Assembly: GCF_005405885.1 (NCBI RefSeq)
Contig: NZ_BJFL01000022.1
Span: 1-64,000 of the forward strand
Length of the DNA: 64,000 nt
Origin: Gandjariella thermophila
GTDB lineage: Bacteria > Actinomycetota > Actinomycetes > Mycobacteriales > Pseudonocardiaceae
Direction: 5' to 3'
Shown: positions 1-9,900 of the stretch, in pieces
Position numbering within the stretch: position 1 is the first letter of the stretch
Layout of the letters: each line of letters starts with the position of its first letter
Translations under genes and position numbers: made by a program
The notes under the pieces: model-generated
What the model saw: the letters and a program-made list of their open reading frames with translations, nothing else
What the model was told of the DNA's origin: nothing
Database searches by the model: none

Positions 1-50
1 GCTTCTTCATCCCCAACAGCGACGCGGCCCCGTCCTCCGCGTCGTGCCAC
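1..50 (-). CDS. N-terminus of an unidentified gene (partial)
   Basis: Reading leftward off the window edge, a GTG at 50-48 is preceded by GGGAGG (60-55) and opens a frame beginning M-A-R-R-G-G-R-G-R-V-A-V-G-D-E-E. It lies 35 nt downstream of the DUF3558 lipoprotein gene on the same strand, so it would be the next gene of the ESX-associated cluster. An alternative ATG at 10-8 in another frame also has a purine-rich leader, so neither the frame nor the start is certain. Nothing can be said about function from about 16 residues. Confidence 0.3.
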   Translation of the reverse strand, partial: MARRGGRGRVAVGDEE

Positions 51-85
51 CGGTCCTCCCACCACCCCATTCGAAACGCCCCCCT

Positions 86-616
86 TTACCTCGGCAACCT
101 CGGCTCAACCATCTGCGCGATCTGCAAAGCCTGCGCGCACGGATCGCCCTGCTTATCGAAGTAGCCTACGGCTATCGCAACGTACCCGGTACCAACAGCC
201 ATCGCCTGCGTGCATTCAGTGTTCGACCGCGAGATCTGGAAATGGACGCCCGGTCGATCGTTTACGGTGTTCTTCGCTAGGTTGACGTACTGTTCAGGAT
301 GTTTCGTGAAGTAGTCCAGGCCGTCCTTGGCTTTAGTTGAACTCACGAACAATTTCTTGCTGGTCCACGCACACCCGGTCTCTCCGGAAGCGTTGGCGGG
401 CTCGCTCTGAGTAGGAACCTCAAGCTGCTGCAGTTCTTGCGGCTTGAGCAAGCCGCATGGGTCGACCGTGTCGATCATGCGGAGGGATGCCGAATTGGCC
501 GAAGAGGCACCGGTCGGACTCGGCTGCCCGCTCACAGAACTTCCGCACGCGGCCACGCACAGCACCACTGTTCCGCCCAGCAACAACCGACATGCTGCAA
601 GACCCTGCACGCTCAC
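86..616 (-). CDS. DUF3558-type secreted lipoprotein
   Basis: A 176-aa protein with an N-terminal hydrophobic stretch ending in a lipobox (V-A-A-C, Cys about 24), followed by a Ser/Pro/Thr-rich linker and a globular domain. That domain starts V-D-P-C-G-L-L and has further Cys residues at C-A-W, T-E-C and D-P-C. This is the layout of the DUF3558 family, surface lipoproteins common in mycobacteria and Pseudonocardiaceae and often encoded beside ESX-type proteins; the biochemical role is unknown. The GTG start overlaps the stop of the upstream ESX-like gene (GTGA), which implies translational coupling. It is probably co-expressed with that secreted partner. The family call is confident, the function is not. 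Confidence 0.85.
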   Translation of the reverse strand: MSVQGLAACRLLLGGTVVLCVAACGSSVSGQPSPTGASSANSASLRMIDTVDPCGLLKPQELQQLEVPTQSEPANASGETGCAWTSKKLFVSSTKAKDGLDYFTKHPEQYVNLAKNTVNDRPGVHFQISRSNTECTQAMAVGTGYVAIAVGYFDKQGDPCAQALQIAQMVEPRLPR

Positions 617-1011
617 GCCTTTCCGCTGAACGACTGGGAGTTGGTCTCCTCGGCCTGCTGGTACGCCCGGCCGGCGTCCTCGTAGGTGCTGGCCAGATTC
701 TCAACGATTTGAGCAGCCTTGTTGAGCACGTCCCAGGCCGAGTTCGGTCCGCCCTGCGCCTTGTTGGCGAACTTCGCTGACAGTGCGTTGCCCTCAGCGC
801 AGTCACCGAAGTTCTGCCGACGGGCCAACTGCTGCGCTCGCCGGGCGAACCTACGTAGCTGGTTGGCGTAGTCGTGGCAGGCCTGGGCGGCCTTCTGGGC
901 GCTGTCGGGGTTGATGAAGAGTTGGCCGCCGTCGACGGCGGCGCGGAGGTTGACGGACTGCTGCTGGAGGTTCGCTAACCCAGCGGCGGACTGCATGAAC
1001 CCATCGGCCAT
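613..1011 (-). CDS. ESX/WXG100-like secreted protein
   Basis: A 132-aa, mostly helical, Ala/Gln-rich protein with no signal peptide and no membrane segment. It begins M-A-D-G-F-M-Q-S-A-A-G-L and contains a central N-F-G-D turn between two long helices. This is the pattern of the longer ESX (type VII) substrates of Pseudonocardiaceae, although a strict W-x-G is absent. The ATG at 1011 is chosen because GGGAGG lies at the right distance upstream; an in-frame start 18 codons earlier has no such site. The gene overlaps the DUF3558 lipoprotein by four bases. No ESX ATPase or membrane genes are present nearby, so secretion would depend on a system elsewhere. Confidence 0.7.
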   Translation of the reverse strand: MADGFMQSAAGLANLQQQSVNLRAAVDGGQLFINPDSAQKAAQACHDYANQLRRFARRAQQLARRQNFGDCAEGNALSAKFANKAQGGPNSAWDVLNKAAQIVENLASTYEDAGRAYQQAEETNSQSFSGKA

Positions 1012-1114
1012 GGTCAACGTCCTCCCTCGGTGATCTGGCCGCCCCGTAGCGTAGCTGAGACGCAACGCGCCGGGTGGCCGGTTCCGAGAAACCAGCCACC
1101 CGGCGAGCGGGGGC

Positions 1115-1303
1115 TCAGCGGTCGACCGTACGGAGGAAGGCTCGCCATTCGGCGGGGGCGAAGGCCAGCAGTGGGCCCGTTGGGTTCTTGGAGTCGCGCA
1201 CAGCCACCAGCGAAGTGGTGAAGGCCACTTCCACGCAGTTGGTGTCAGAGGCGCTGTAGCTGCTCTTGTGCCAGGTCAGCGCGGATGTCTCGGGTGCCGC
1301 CAT
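1115..1303 (-). CDS. DUF397 protein, partner of the XRE regulator
   Basis: A 62-aa protein with the DUF397 signature: an N-terminal W-x-K-S-S-Y-S, a central N-C-V-E-V, then V-R-D-S-K-N-P and a C-terminal W-x-x-F. Its ATG lies 9 nt after the stop of the XRE gene, with AGGAG in the gap, so the two form one operon. In Streptomyces such pairs (WhiJ and Scr1 types) act as a regulator with a small partner, in some cases toxin-antitoxin-like. That role is transferred by family and is not visible in the sequence. A second, independent pair lies at 37.7-38.8 kb. Confidence 0.9.
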   Translation of the reverse strand: MAAPETSALTWHKSSYSASDTNCVEVAFTTSLVAVRDSKNPTGPLLAFAPAEWRAFLRTVDR

Positions 1304-1312
1304 GACATGCTC

Positions 1313-2161
1313 CTAACGATCGCCCAGCTCACGTGCCACGCCGGCGATCAGCTCGACTGACTCGCGCTGGTCCAGGGCCAGATCTATGAGGCTCATGACC
1401 AGCTTCCGGTAGGTTTTCACGTACCCCGGGTCCTCCAGGAAGAGGCTGGACGTGCGATTCTCAAGATGCACGATCGGCGCGTTGTCGAAATCCAAGATCA
1501 CGAAGGGGCCGTCTGAGCCCGCATGCGCACCTGCGGACAGCGGTACGACATGTACTCGGATGCGCGGTCGGGTTGCCATCGTCACCAGATGCCCCAACTG
1601 CTGCAGCATGATGTCCGTGTTGCCGACGGGCCGGCGGAGTGCGGGCTCATCGATGATGGCGACGAGCTGCGGCGGGAACTCGCGGCTGAGGACGGACTTC
1701 CGGGCCAACCGGGCGGCCACGCGGCCTTCGATACGTTCTTCCGGGACATCGAGGCCGCGCATGACGGCGCGGGTGTACTCGGCCGTCTGTAAGAGCCCTG
1801 GGATGAGCATGGACTCGAAGTTGGTGATGAGTTTGGCGTCGGCTTCGAAGCCGACGTACGTGCGGAAGCGGGCCGACAGGGTGTCGCCGTAGGCGCGTTG
1901 CCACCAGCCGCGGTCGTTCGCCTCCCGGGCAAGGTCGAGTAACTCCTCGCGGCGGCGGCCGTGGACGCGGTAGAGGGCGAGCAGCGCGGCGACGTCCTCG
2001 ACCCGGGCGCCGCGCCGGCCGTTCTCGATGCGGCTGATCTTGCTTGCCGACATGCCGACCTGGCGGCCGGCCTCCTGGCAGGTCAACCGTCTGCCTTCGC
2101 GGAGCGTGCGAAGTTCGGTGCCGAGTTGACGGCCCTTCACGGTCGGGTTGGGTTCGGGCAT
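1313..2161 (-). CDS. XRE-family regulator with DUF5753 domain (WhiJ/Scr1-like)
   Basis: A 282-aa protein. Residues about 12-70 form a helix-turn-helix (R-L-T-C-Q-E-A-G, then V-G-M-S-A-S-K-I-S-R-I-E-N-G). From about residue 100 there is a DUF5753 domain with its usual markers I-P-G-L-L-Q-T-A-E-Y-T-R and F-V-I-L-D-F. This is the standard architecture of the large actinobacterial WhiJ/Scr1 group. The ATG at 2161 has GGGGG about 7 nt upstream. It leads an operon with the DUF397 gene and probably the ESX-like protein and lipoprotein behind it, which suggests that the regulator controls this surface cluster. No operator was identified in the divergent region. Confidence 0.92.
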   Translation of the reverse strand: MPEPNPTVKGRQLGTELRTLREGRRLTCQEAGRQVGMSASKISRIENGRRGARVEDVAALLALYRVHGRRREELLDLAREANDRGWWQRAYGDTLSARFRTYVGFEADAKLITNFESMLIPGLLQTAEYTRAVMRGLDVPEERIEGRVAARLARKSVLSREFPPQLVAIIDEPALRRPVGNTDIMLQQLGHLVTMATRPRIRVHVVPLSAGAHAGSDGPFVILDFDNAPIVHLENRTSSLFLEDPGYVKTYRKLVMSLIDLALDQRESVELIAGVARELGDR

Positions 2162-2326
2162 GGTGGTTTCCCCCTGGGTGATGCGCGAGGTGGCGCAACA
2201 TTAGGAGCCCGGCGCGGCGGAATGTGAGTGGTGTCACCCGGGAGTGTTATTGCGTGCCAGGCTGGCATGGCGGGCGACTCATTCTCGGTGGGGCATGGGT
2301 TCCCGCCGAGAAGGAGATGTTTCGTG

Positions 2327-2695
2327 ATGGAAGCCCTCTCGCCGGCGCTGGTCGGCGTATTTTCCCGGCTGCGCAATGATTTGTACCGGTACCTGGACGG
2401 TGTCGAGGAACTTGCCCGGGACGGGGAGGACGACGAATTCCTGAACGCGCGGGCGGACGTGGAGACGCTGGTCGGTTGTGTGCGGACGCTGCTGGCCGAG
2501 CATCGTCCGGACGCGGACGGTTGCTGTGCCGTCTGCCCGCCCGGCGGGATCGGCTGGCGGTACGGCAGGTCGCCGTGGCCCTGCCCGGTGGTCAACACCG
2601 TCTACCGGTTCCTCGAAGCGCCGCACCGGGCGCTGATCGAGAAGGAGTTCGCCGACGAGTGGGGTCACTCGTCGGCGTCGTCGCGGGCGAGGTAG
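2327..2695 (+). CDS. Hypothetical protein with Cys-rich C-x-x-C/W-P-C motif
   Basis: A 122-aa soluble protein. The ATG at 2327 is favoured because AAGGAG at 2311-2316 is correctly placed, and the extension upstream of it looks non-coding. The N-terminal half is helical (F-S-R-L-R-N-D-L-Y-R-Y-L). The middle holds H-R-P-D-x-x-G-C-C-A-V-C, followed about 17 residues later by W-P-C-P-V-V, a possible zinc-binding arrangement. The product of 13082-13534 shares the same order (H-Q-P-D, C-x-x-C, W-P-C), so the two are likely paralogues. It diverges from the XRE regulator. Its last 31 bases overlap the convergent DUF6104 gene. Function unknown. Confidence 0.75.
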   Translation: MEALSPALVGVFSRLRNDLYRYLDGVEELARDGEDDEFLNARADVETLVGCVRTLLAEHRPDADGCCAVCPPGGIGWRYGRSPWPCPVVNTVYRFLEAPHRALIEKEFADEWGHSSASSRAR

Positions 2696-2838
2696 GTGGC
2701 CAGCCGTTCGACGGCGTTCTCGAACTCGGGGTGGTCGTCGACGAAGTCGCGCATCTTGTCCGCCAGCCAGGCCAGCGACACCTGCTCGTCGCCGCGCCGG
2801 TCCGCCAGTTCTTCGATGCCCCGGTCTGTGAAGTACAC
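2665..2838 (-). CDS. DUF6104 small protein
   Basis: A 57-aa acidic protein starting at GTG with AGGGAGG just upstream. It opens M-Y-F-T-D-R-G-I-E-E-L, continues with W-L-A-D-K-M-R-D-F-V-D and F-E-N-A-V-E-R-L-A-T-Y-L-A-R. These blocks match my recollection of the actinobacterial DUF6104 family, which often sits beside the kgd/sucA gene. It lies downstream of kgd on the same strand, separated by the kgd terminator hairpin, and its 3' end overlaps the convergent gene by 31 bp. Function unknown; conservation beside kgd hints at a link with 2-oxoglutarate metabolism, which is inference only. Confidence 0.8.
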   Translation of the reverse strand: MYFTDRGIEELADRRGDEQVSLAWLADKMRDFVDDHPEFENAVERLATYLARDDADE

Positions 2839-2861
2839 CGAGCCTCCCTAGCCTCATGACC

Positions 2862-2893
2862 GCGCCGCCGGACCCGGGCGGGTCCGGCGGCGC
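2862..2893 (-). terminator. Hairpin terminator after kgd
   Basis: A perfect 14-bp stem (arms GCGCCGCCGGACCC and GGGTCCGGCGGCGC) with the four-base loop GGGC starts 31 nt beyond the kgd stop codon. There is no U-tract, as is common in actinobacteria. It also sits immediately upstream of the DUF6104 ribosome-binding site, so it may limit read-through into that gene. Confidence 0.75.
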
Positions 2894-2923
2894 GTACAGG
2901 GTATATCGGCGCTGGTCAGCGGC

Positions 2924-5900
2924 TCACTCGAAGGCCTTGGTGATGATCTCCCGCTGCTCCACCTCGTGCACCTTCCCGGACCCGGCCGACGGCGCGGCCA
3001 TCGGCCGCCGGGACACCCGGCGCAGCCGGGAGAGCTGGTCGGGCAGCATCTCCGGCAGGATCAGACCGAAGAACGGCCACGGACCCTGGTTCGCCGGCTC
3101 CTCCTGCACCCAGCGGATGTCGGTGGCATTCGGGTACCGCTGCAGCGCCTTGCTCAGCTTGGCGTCGGGCACCGGGTAGAGCTGCTCGACGCGGATGATC
3201 GCGGTGTCGGTGATGCCGCGGGTCTCCCGCTCGGCGTTCAGCTCGTAGGCGACCTTCCCGCTGCACAGCAGAATGCGGCGGATCGCGCTCGGGTCGGATA
3301 CCTTCGGGTCGTCCAGCACCGAGCGGAACTTGCCCTCGGTGAACTCCCGCAGGCCGCTGACCGCGGCCTTCAGCCGCAGCATCGACTTCGGCGTGAACAC
3401 CACCATCGGCCGCTGCACGCCGTCCAGCGCGTGCCGGCGCAGCAGGTGGAAATAGTTCGCCGGGGTGGACGGCAGCGCCACGGTCATCGAACCCTCGGCG
3501 CACAGCTGCAGCCACCGCTCGATCCGGCCGGAGGTGTGGTCCGGCCCCTGACCCTCGTGCCCGTGCGGCAACAGCACGACCACGTTGGACCGCTGGCCCC
3601 ACTTGGCCTCACCGGAGGAGATGAACTCGTCGATGATCGACTGGGCGCCGTTGACGAAGTCACCGAACTGTGCCTCCCACAGCACCAGTGCCTCCGAGTT
3701 GGCCACCGAGTAGCCGTACTCGAAGCCCAGCGCGGCGAACTCGGACAGCGCCGAGTCATAGGCGAGGAACTTGCCCTGCTCGGCGGCGAGGTTCTGCAGC
3801 GGGGTGTACTCCTCGCTGGTCTTCCGGTCGATCAGCACCGAGTGCCGCTGGCCGAACGTGCCGCGCCGGGAGTCCTGGCCGGCGAGTCGCACGGTGCGGC
3901 CCTCCAGCACCAGCGAGCCGAACGCGAGCAGCTCGGCGAACGCCCAGTCGATGCCGCCCTCGCGGGCCATCTTGGCCCGGCGTTCCAGCACCGGCTTGAC
4001 CCTTGGGTGCGGCACGAACCCGTCGGGCAGCTTGACGTGCGCGTCGGCGATCCGCTCGATGGTCTCCAGCGGCACCGCGGTGTTCACCTTGGCCGGCACC
4101 TGCTGCTCGGACTCCACCGAGGGGCTGGGCGCCGGTGGGTGCTTCTCCAGCTCGCGGACCTCGTTGAACACGTGTTCCAGCTGGCTGGCGTAGTCGCGCA
4201 GGGCGCGTTCCGCCTCGTCCACGGTGATGTCGCCGCGGCCGATCAGCGCCTCGGTGTAGGTCTTCCGGACGCTGCGCTTGGTGTCGATGATGTCGTACAT
4301 CGCCGGCTGCGTCATCGACGGGTCGTCACCCTCGTTGTGGCCGCGCCGCCGGTAGCAGATCATGTCGATGACGACGTCCTTGTTGAACCGCTGCCGGTAC
4401 TCCACGGCCAGCTTGGCCACCCAGTAGCAGGCCTCCGGGTCGTCACCGTTCACGTGGAACACCGGGGCCTGGATCATCTTGGCCACGTCCGTGCAGTACT
4501 TGCTGGACCGGGCGTGCTCCGGGTTGGTGGTGAAGCCGACCTGGTTGTTGATGACCACGTGCACGGTGCCGCCAGTGCGGTAGCCGCGCAGCAGCGCCAG
4601 GTTCAGCGTCTCCGCGACCACGCCCTGGCCGGCGAAGGCGGCGTCGCCGTGCAGCGCGACCGGCAGCACGGTGAAGCCCTCCTTGCCCTTGTCCAGCAGG
4701 TCCTGCTTGGCCCGGACGATGCCCTCCAGCACCGGGTCCACGGCCTCCAGGTGGGACGGGTTACTGGCCAGGGACACCTTGACCTCGCCGTCACCGAACA
4801 TCCGGAAGTACTTGCCCTCGGCGCCGAGGTGGTACTTCACGTCGCCGGAGCCGTGCGCCTGGCCAGGGTCGAGGTTGCCCTCGAACTCGCGGAAGATCTG
4901 CGAGATCGGCTTGCCGACGATGTTGGCCAGCACATTCAGCCGGCCGCGGTGCGGCATGCCGACGACGACCTCGTCCAGTTCGTGCTCGGCGGCCTTGTCC
5001 AGCACCGCGTCCAGCAGCGGGATCACCGTCTCGCTGCCCTCCAGCGAGAACCGCTTCTGGCCGACGTACTTGGTCTGCAGGAAGGTCTCGAACGCCTCGG
5101 CCGCGTTGAGCTTGGACAGGATGTACTTCTGCACCGCCGTTGGCGGCTTCTCGTGCGGCACCTCGACGCGTTCCTGGATCCACCGGCGCTCGCCCGGGTC
5201 CAGGATGTGCATGTACTCCACGCCGACCGTGCGGCAGTAGGAGTTGCGCAGCACGCCAAGGATGTCGCGCAGCTTCATCCGCTCCTGGCCGGCGAACCCG
5301 CCGACCGGGAACTCCCGGTCCAGGTCCCACAGGGTCAGCCCGTGGGAGAGCACGTCCAGGTCCTCGTGCCGCCGCTGCCGGTAGTTCAGCGGGTCGATGT
5401 CGGCCATCAGGTGGCCGAGGGTGCGGTAGGCGTCGATCAGTTCGAGCACCCGCGCGGTCTTGTCGACCGCGCCCTCGGGGATGTCCTGCACCCAGCGGAC
5501 CGGCTCGTAGGGCAGCCGCAGCGAGGTGAAGACGTCGTCGTAGAACCGGTCCTCGCCGAGCAGGAGCTGGTGCACCCGCTTGAGGAACTCGCCGGATTCC
5601 GCGCCCTGGATGATCCGGTGGTCGTACGTCGAGGTCAGCGTGATGATCTTGCTGACGCCCATGTCGACCAGGGCCTGCTCGCTGGCGCCCTGGAACTCCG
5701 CCGGGTACTCCATCGCGCCGACGCCGATGATGGCGCCCTGCCCGGCGGTCAGCCTCGGCACCGAGTGGTTCGTGCCGATCGTGCCCGGGTTGGTCAGCGA
5801 GATCGTGGTGCCGGCGAAGTCGTCGCTGGTCAGGCTGCCGGCGCGGGCCTTGCGGATGATCTCCTCGTAGGCCTGCCAGAACTGCGAGAAGGTCATGTTC

Positions 5901-6733
5901 TCGCAGCCCTTGATGGACGCGACGACCAGTGACCGCTGCCCGTCCTTGCCCGGCAGGTCGATGGCCAGCCCGAGGTTGACGTGCTCCGGCGCCACCACCA
6001 TCGGCTTGCCGTCCACCTCGGCGAAGTGCCGGTTCATGTTCGGGAAGTCGGCCAGCGCCCGGACCACCGCGTAGCCGATCAGGTGGGTGAAGGACACCTT
6101 CCCGCCGCGGGTCCGCTTGAGGTGGTTGTTGATGACGATGCGGTTGTCCGCGAGCAGCTTCGCCGGCACCGCGCGCACGCTGGTCGCGGTCGGCACGGTC
6201 AGCGACTGCTGCATGTTCTTGGCGATCGCCGCGGCGGCGCCGCGCAGCGGCTTGCGCTCCTCACCGGGCGTGGGTCGCACCGGGGCGCTCGCGGCCGCCG
6301 CCGAGGGCGACGGCTTGCCGGTGCTGGGCAGCGTCGGCGTGCCGGCCGGCTTGGCGGGTGCCGCGGTGCCGGCGGTGTCGCTCGGGGCGCGCCCGTTGGC
6401 GCCCCGGTCGGTGCCCGGCGCCGGCTGGCTCGGCTTGCTCGGCGCCGGTGTGCTGGGCGCCGGGGCACTCGCGGACGGGCGACTCGACGTGGACGTGCCG
6501 CCCGCCGGGGTCTCGGTGGTGGTCCGCGTGGTGCTGGTCGTGGTGCTCGTTCCGCCGGCCTGGCTGGCGGCCGCACCGCCGTTCCCGCTGGATCGCTGCG
6601 TCGGCTTGTAGTCGGCGAAGAAGTCGTGCCACGCCTCGTCTACGGACGACGGGTCGGCGAGGAACTGCTCGTACATCTCCTCGACAAGCCACTCATTGGG
6701 GCCGAACTGCGACGCAGGACTGCTTGTGGACAC
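2924..6733 (-). CDS. kgd: Multifunctional 2-oxoglutarate decarboxylase/dehydrogenase E1-E2 fusion
   Basis: A 1269-aa protein of the Kgd/OdhA type. The N-terminus carries the E1 segment [13 protein letters not shown] Ser/Pro/Ala-rich linker runs from about 45 to 155. An E2-type acyltransferase domain (about 160-400) ends with T-Y-D-H-R-I-I-Q-G. The thiamine-diphosphate E1 domains follow (G-M-P-H-R-G-R-L-N near 595, [10 protein letters not shown] near 705) with a transketolase-like C-terminus. Such enzymes decarboxylate 2-oxoglutarate and supply the TCA-cycle complex; in relatives the GarA/OdhI FHA protein inhibits them. The start is GTG with a purine-rich leader. Upstream, a TGACA-N8-TGTCA inverted repeat (6771-6788) may be regulatory. 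The 236 nt before the next gene hold nothing else recognisable. Confidence 0.97.
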   Translation of the reverse strand: MSTSSPASQFGPNEWLVEEMYEQFLADPSSVDEAWHDFFADYKPTQRSSGNGGAAASQAGGTSTTTSTTRTTTETPAGGTSTSSRPSASAPAPSTPAPSKPSQPAPGTDRGANGRAPSDTAGTAAPAKPAGTPTLPSTGKPSPSAAAASAPVRPTPGEERKPLRGAAAAIAKNMQQSLTVPTATSVRAVPAKLLADNRIVINNHLKRTRGGKVSFTHLIGYAVVRALADFPNMNRHFAEVDGKPMVVAPEHVNLGLAIDLPGKDGQRSLVVASIKGCENMTFSQFWQAYEEIIRKARAGSLTSDDFAGTTISLTNPGTIGTNHSVPRLTAGQGAIIGVGAMEYPAEFQGASEQALVDMGVSKIITLTSTYDHRIIQGAESGEFLKRVHQLLLGEDRFYDDVFTSLRLPYEPVRWVQDIPEGAVDKTARVLELIDAYRTLGHLMADIDPLNYRQRRHEDLDVLSHGLTLWDLDREFPVGGFAGQERMKLRDILGVLRNSYCRTVGVEYMHILDPGERRWIQERVEVPHEKPPTAVQKYILSKLNAAEAFETFLQTKYVGQKRFSLEGSETVIPLLDAVLDKAAEHELDEVVVGMPHRGRLNVLANIVGKPISQIFREFEGNLDPGQAHGSGDVKYHLGAEGKYFRMFGDGEVKVSLASNPSHLEAVDPVLEGIVRAKQDLLDKGKEGFTVLPVALHGDAAFAGQGVVAETLNLALLRGYRTGGTVHVVINNQVGFTTNPEHARSSKYCTDVAKMIQAPVFHVNGDDPEACYWVAKLAVEYRQRFNKDVVIDMICYRRRGHNEGDDPSMTQPAMYDIIDTKRSVRKTYTEALIGRGDITVDEAERALRDYASQLEHVFNEVRELEKHPPAPSPSVESEQQVPAKVNTAVPLETIERIADAHVKLPDGFVPHPRVKPVLERRAKMAREGGIDWAFAELLAFGSLVLEGRTVRLAGQDSRRGTFGQRHSVLIDRKTSEEYTPLQNLAAEQGKFLAYDSALSEFAALGFEYGYSVANSEALVLWEAQFGDFVNGAQSIIDEFISSGEAKWGQRSNVVVLLPHGHEGQGPDHTSGRIERWLQLCAEGSMTVALPSTPANYFHLLRRHALDGVQRPMVVFTPKSMLRLKAAVSGLREFTEGKFRSVLDDPKVSDPSAIRRILLCSGKVAYELNAERETRGITDTAIIRVEQLYPVPDAKLSKALQRYPNATDIRWVQEEPANQGPWPFFGLILPEMLPDQLSRLRRVSRRPMAAPSAGSGKVHEVEQREIITKAFE

Positions 6734-6969
6734 GGCTGGCGCTCGCCTCTATCCATCTCGCTCTTGGTATTGACACACTCTGCTGTCAGATTAGTCCTCC
6801 GAGGTGGCCTCTTCACATGGCGGCAACGCCGCGCAACGAGGGGTGGGTCACACGGTTGACCCTGGCAGACGGGCCGTGCCCGGGGCTGACACGCTCCGTT
6901 ATCCAGATGTTGTTCAGTTCACCGATCGGTCGGAGTGGCGGTTTTCACTCTCCCGGGGTATGTGCGCGA

Positions 6970-9900
6970 TCATGCCGCCGCGGTGTCGTCCGGTGAGCCA
7001 TCGGAGGACTCGATCTGCCCGCCGTAGCGCCACAGCCTTGCGTAGTGCCCACCCGCGGCGATCAAGTCGGCGTGGCTGCCGTCCTCGACGATCCGGCCCG
7101 CGTCCAGGACCACGATCCGATCCGCCCTGGCGGCGGTGGCCAGCCGGTGCGCGACCACGAAGGTGGTGCGCCGCCTGGCCAGCCGGTCGCTGGCGGCGAG
7201 CACCGCGGCCTCGGTGGCCGGGTCCAGCGCCGCGGTGGCCTCGTCCAGCAGCAGCACGTCCGGTTCCACCAGTTCCGCCCTGGCCAGCGCGACAAGCTGG
7301 CGCTGCCCGGCGGACAACCCCTGACCGCGCTCGCCGACCGGCTGCCGGAACGCCAGCGGCAGCGAGGCCACCACGTCCAGCGCGCCCACCGCGCGGGTGG
7401 CCCGCTCCACCGCCGCGGGCGGCGCGTCCGGCCGGCCGTAGCCGATGTTGCCGGCCACGTCGCCGGTGAACAGGTGCGCCTCCTGCGGCACGATGCCGAG
7501 CCGCTGCCGGTAGCCGGCGAGGTCGTACTCCCGCACGTCCACCCCGTCGACGAGCACCCGGCCGCCGGTCGCGTCGTAGAACCGGGCCAGCAGCTTGACC
7601 AGGGTGGACTTCCCGGCGCCGGTGGCGCCGACTAGGGCCACCGTCTCGCCCGGCGCCACCCGCAGCGAAACGCGGTCCAGCGCCGGCGTGTCCACCCCGG
7701 GGTAGTGGAAGGACACGTCGCGTAGTTCGATCTCGCCGCGCAGCCGCGGCGGCACCGGCACCGGGCGCTCCGCGGCCCGCACGCTGGTCGGGGTGCGCAG
7801 CAGTTCGGCGATCCGGCGCAGGCCCACCTTGGCCTGCTGGTAGCCGTCGAACACGCCGGAGAGCTGCTGCACCGGGCTGAAGAACAGCTCCAGGTAGAGC
7901 ATGAACGCGAGCAGCACGCCCGGGGTGAGCGTGGCCGCGGCGACCCGCCGCGCACCGACCGCCAGCACCGCGGCCTGCACCAGCCCGGAGAGCAGGGTGA
8001 CGAACGGGAAGTAGGTGGCGATGTAGCGCTGGGCGCGCAGCCGGGACCGGCGGTAGGCGTCGCTGCGCTCGGCGAACGCCCTGGCCGAGTGCGCCTCCCG
8101 GGTGTAGGCCTGGGCCACCCGCAGCCCGGAGACGTTCTCCTGCATGTCCGCGTTCACCGCGCTGACCCGCTCCCTGGCCTCGGCGTAGGCCACCGAGGAC
8201 AGCCGGCGGAACGCCACCGTGGCGGCCACCAGCACGGGCAGCGCGGCCAGCGCGACCAGGGCCAGCGACAGATCGGTGAGCACCAGCGCGACCGTGATGC
8301 CCAGCACCGTGAGGATGCTGACCACCGCGGTGATCAACCCGGTCTGCAGGAACGTGGACAGCGCGTCCACGTCGGTGGTCATCCTGGTCATGATCCGGCC
8401 GGCCATCTCCCGCTCGTAGTAGTCGAGGCCGAGCCGCTGGAGGTGCGCGTAGCTGCGCAGGCGCAGCAGGTACAGCAGCCGCTCGCCGACCCGGGCGGTG
8501 AGCACGGTGTTCGTGGCCAGCTCGCCCCAGCCCACCGCGACCAGCAGCGCGCCCAGCCCGGCGGCCGTCCACAGCGCGGACGTGGCGTGCCCGACCACGC
8601 CGCCGTCGATGCCGTGCCGCACCAGGGACGGCACCGCCATCGAGGTGACCGTGTCGACCACCACCAGCAGGCCGACCACCAGCAGCGCCCATCGCGCCGG
8701 GTACAGCAGCCGGGCCAGCCCGAAGCGCGGGTCCGGGGCGGTCGGGTTGACGCCGGACAGCCGGGGCTGCGCGGTGGCCGGCGGCAGCGCGTTCACCCTG
8801 GCCAGCAGCTCCGGGGTGGCCGGCTGGCCACCGAGCGCGGCGGAGCCGGAACTCAGCGCGCCGCGGATGGCCGGCGCCCTGCCGCTCGAAGCGGCGCGGG
8901 TCGCTGCCGGGGCCGACTCCGGCTCCGCCGGCCGCGGCTCGGCCGGCTCCGCCCACAGCGTGGGGGTGGTGCCGTCCGGGCCCGGTTCCAGCGCCGCGCC
9001 GGCCCGCAGGTTCGGCGCCTCGATCGCCTCGCCCGGGCCGGCCAGCAGCTCCCGGAACAGCTCGCAGCGCTGCTCCAGCTCCTCCCGGGTGCCCACGTCG
9101 ACCAGGCGGCCGGCGTCCAGCACGGCGATCCGGTCGGCCAGGGCGAGGGTGGACCGGCGGTGCGCGATCAGCAGCGTGGTGCGCTGCGCGGTCACCGAGC
9201 GCAGCGTGGCGTGGATGGCCGACTCGGTCGCCGTGTCCACCGCCGAGGTGGCGTCGTCCAGCACCAGCACCCTCGGGTTGGACAGCAGCGCCCTGGCCAG
9301 CGCGATCCGCTGCCGTTGCCCGCCGGAGAGGGTCAGCCCGCGCTCGCCGACCACGGTGTCGTAGCCCTGCGGCAGCGCCTCGATGAAACCGTGCGCCTCG
9401 GCCGCCCTCGCGGCGGCGACGATCTCCTCCTCCGTGGCGTCCGGCCGGCCGTAGGCGATGTTCGCCCGGACCGTGTCGGAGAACAGGAACGCCTCCTCGA
9501 ACACCACGCCCACGGCCTGCCGCAGCGAGCGCAGCCGCAGCTCGCGGATGTCGACCGGGGCGCCGGGCGGGCCGACCCGGATCACGCCGGACTGGACGTC
9601 GTAGAAGCGGGGCAGCAGCAGCGAGACCGTGGACTTGCCGGACCCGGGCGTGCCGACCAGGGCGAGGGTTTCGCCGGGCCGCACCCGCAGCGACACCCCG
9701 TCCAGCACCGGTTCGCTGCGGGTGTAGCCGAACCGCACGGCGTCCAACTCGACCTCCAGCGGGCCGCCGGGCACGGCCACCGCGCCCGGCCGGTCGACCA
9801 CCTCGGGCTGCGAGTCGATCAGCTCGTAGACCCGCTCCACGCCGGCCCTGGCGAGCTGGGCGGTGACCATCAGGCTGCCCAGCATCCGGGCCGGGCCGAC

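Noticed and set aside
2966-5932. A 988-codon plus-strand open frame opposite kgd
   Set aside because: It is the antisense of a clearly conserved enzyme; its Gln/Val/His/Arg-rich product is typical of reverse frames in GC-rich genes and has no ribosome-binding site or domain.
6771-6788. TGACA-N8-TGTCA inverted repeat upstream of kgd
   Set aside because: Arms are only five bases and the spacing fits no regulator I can name; mentioned with kgd but not claimed as a site.
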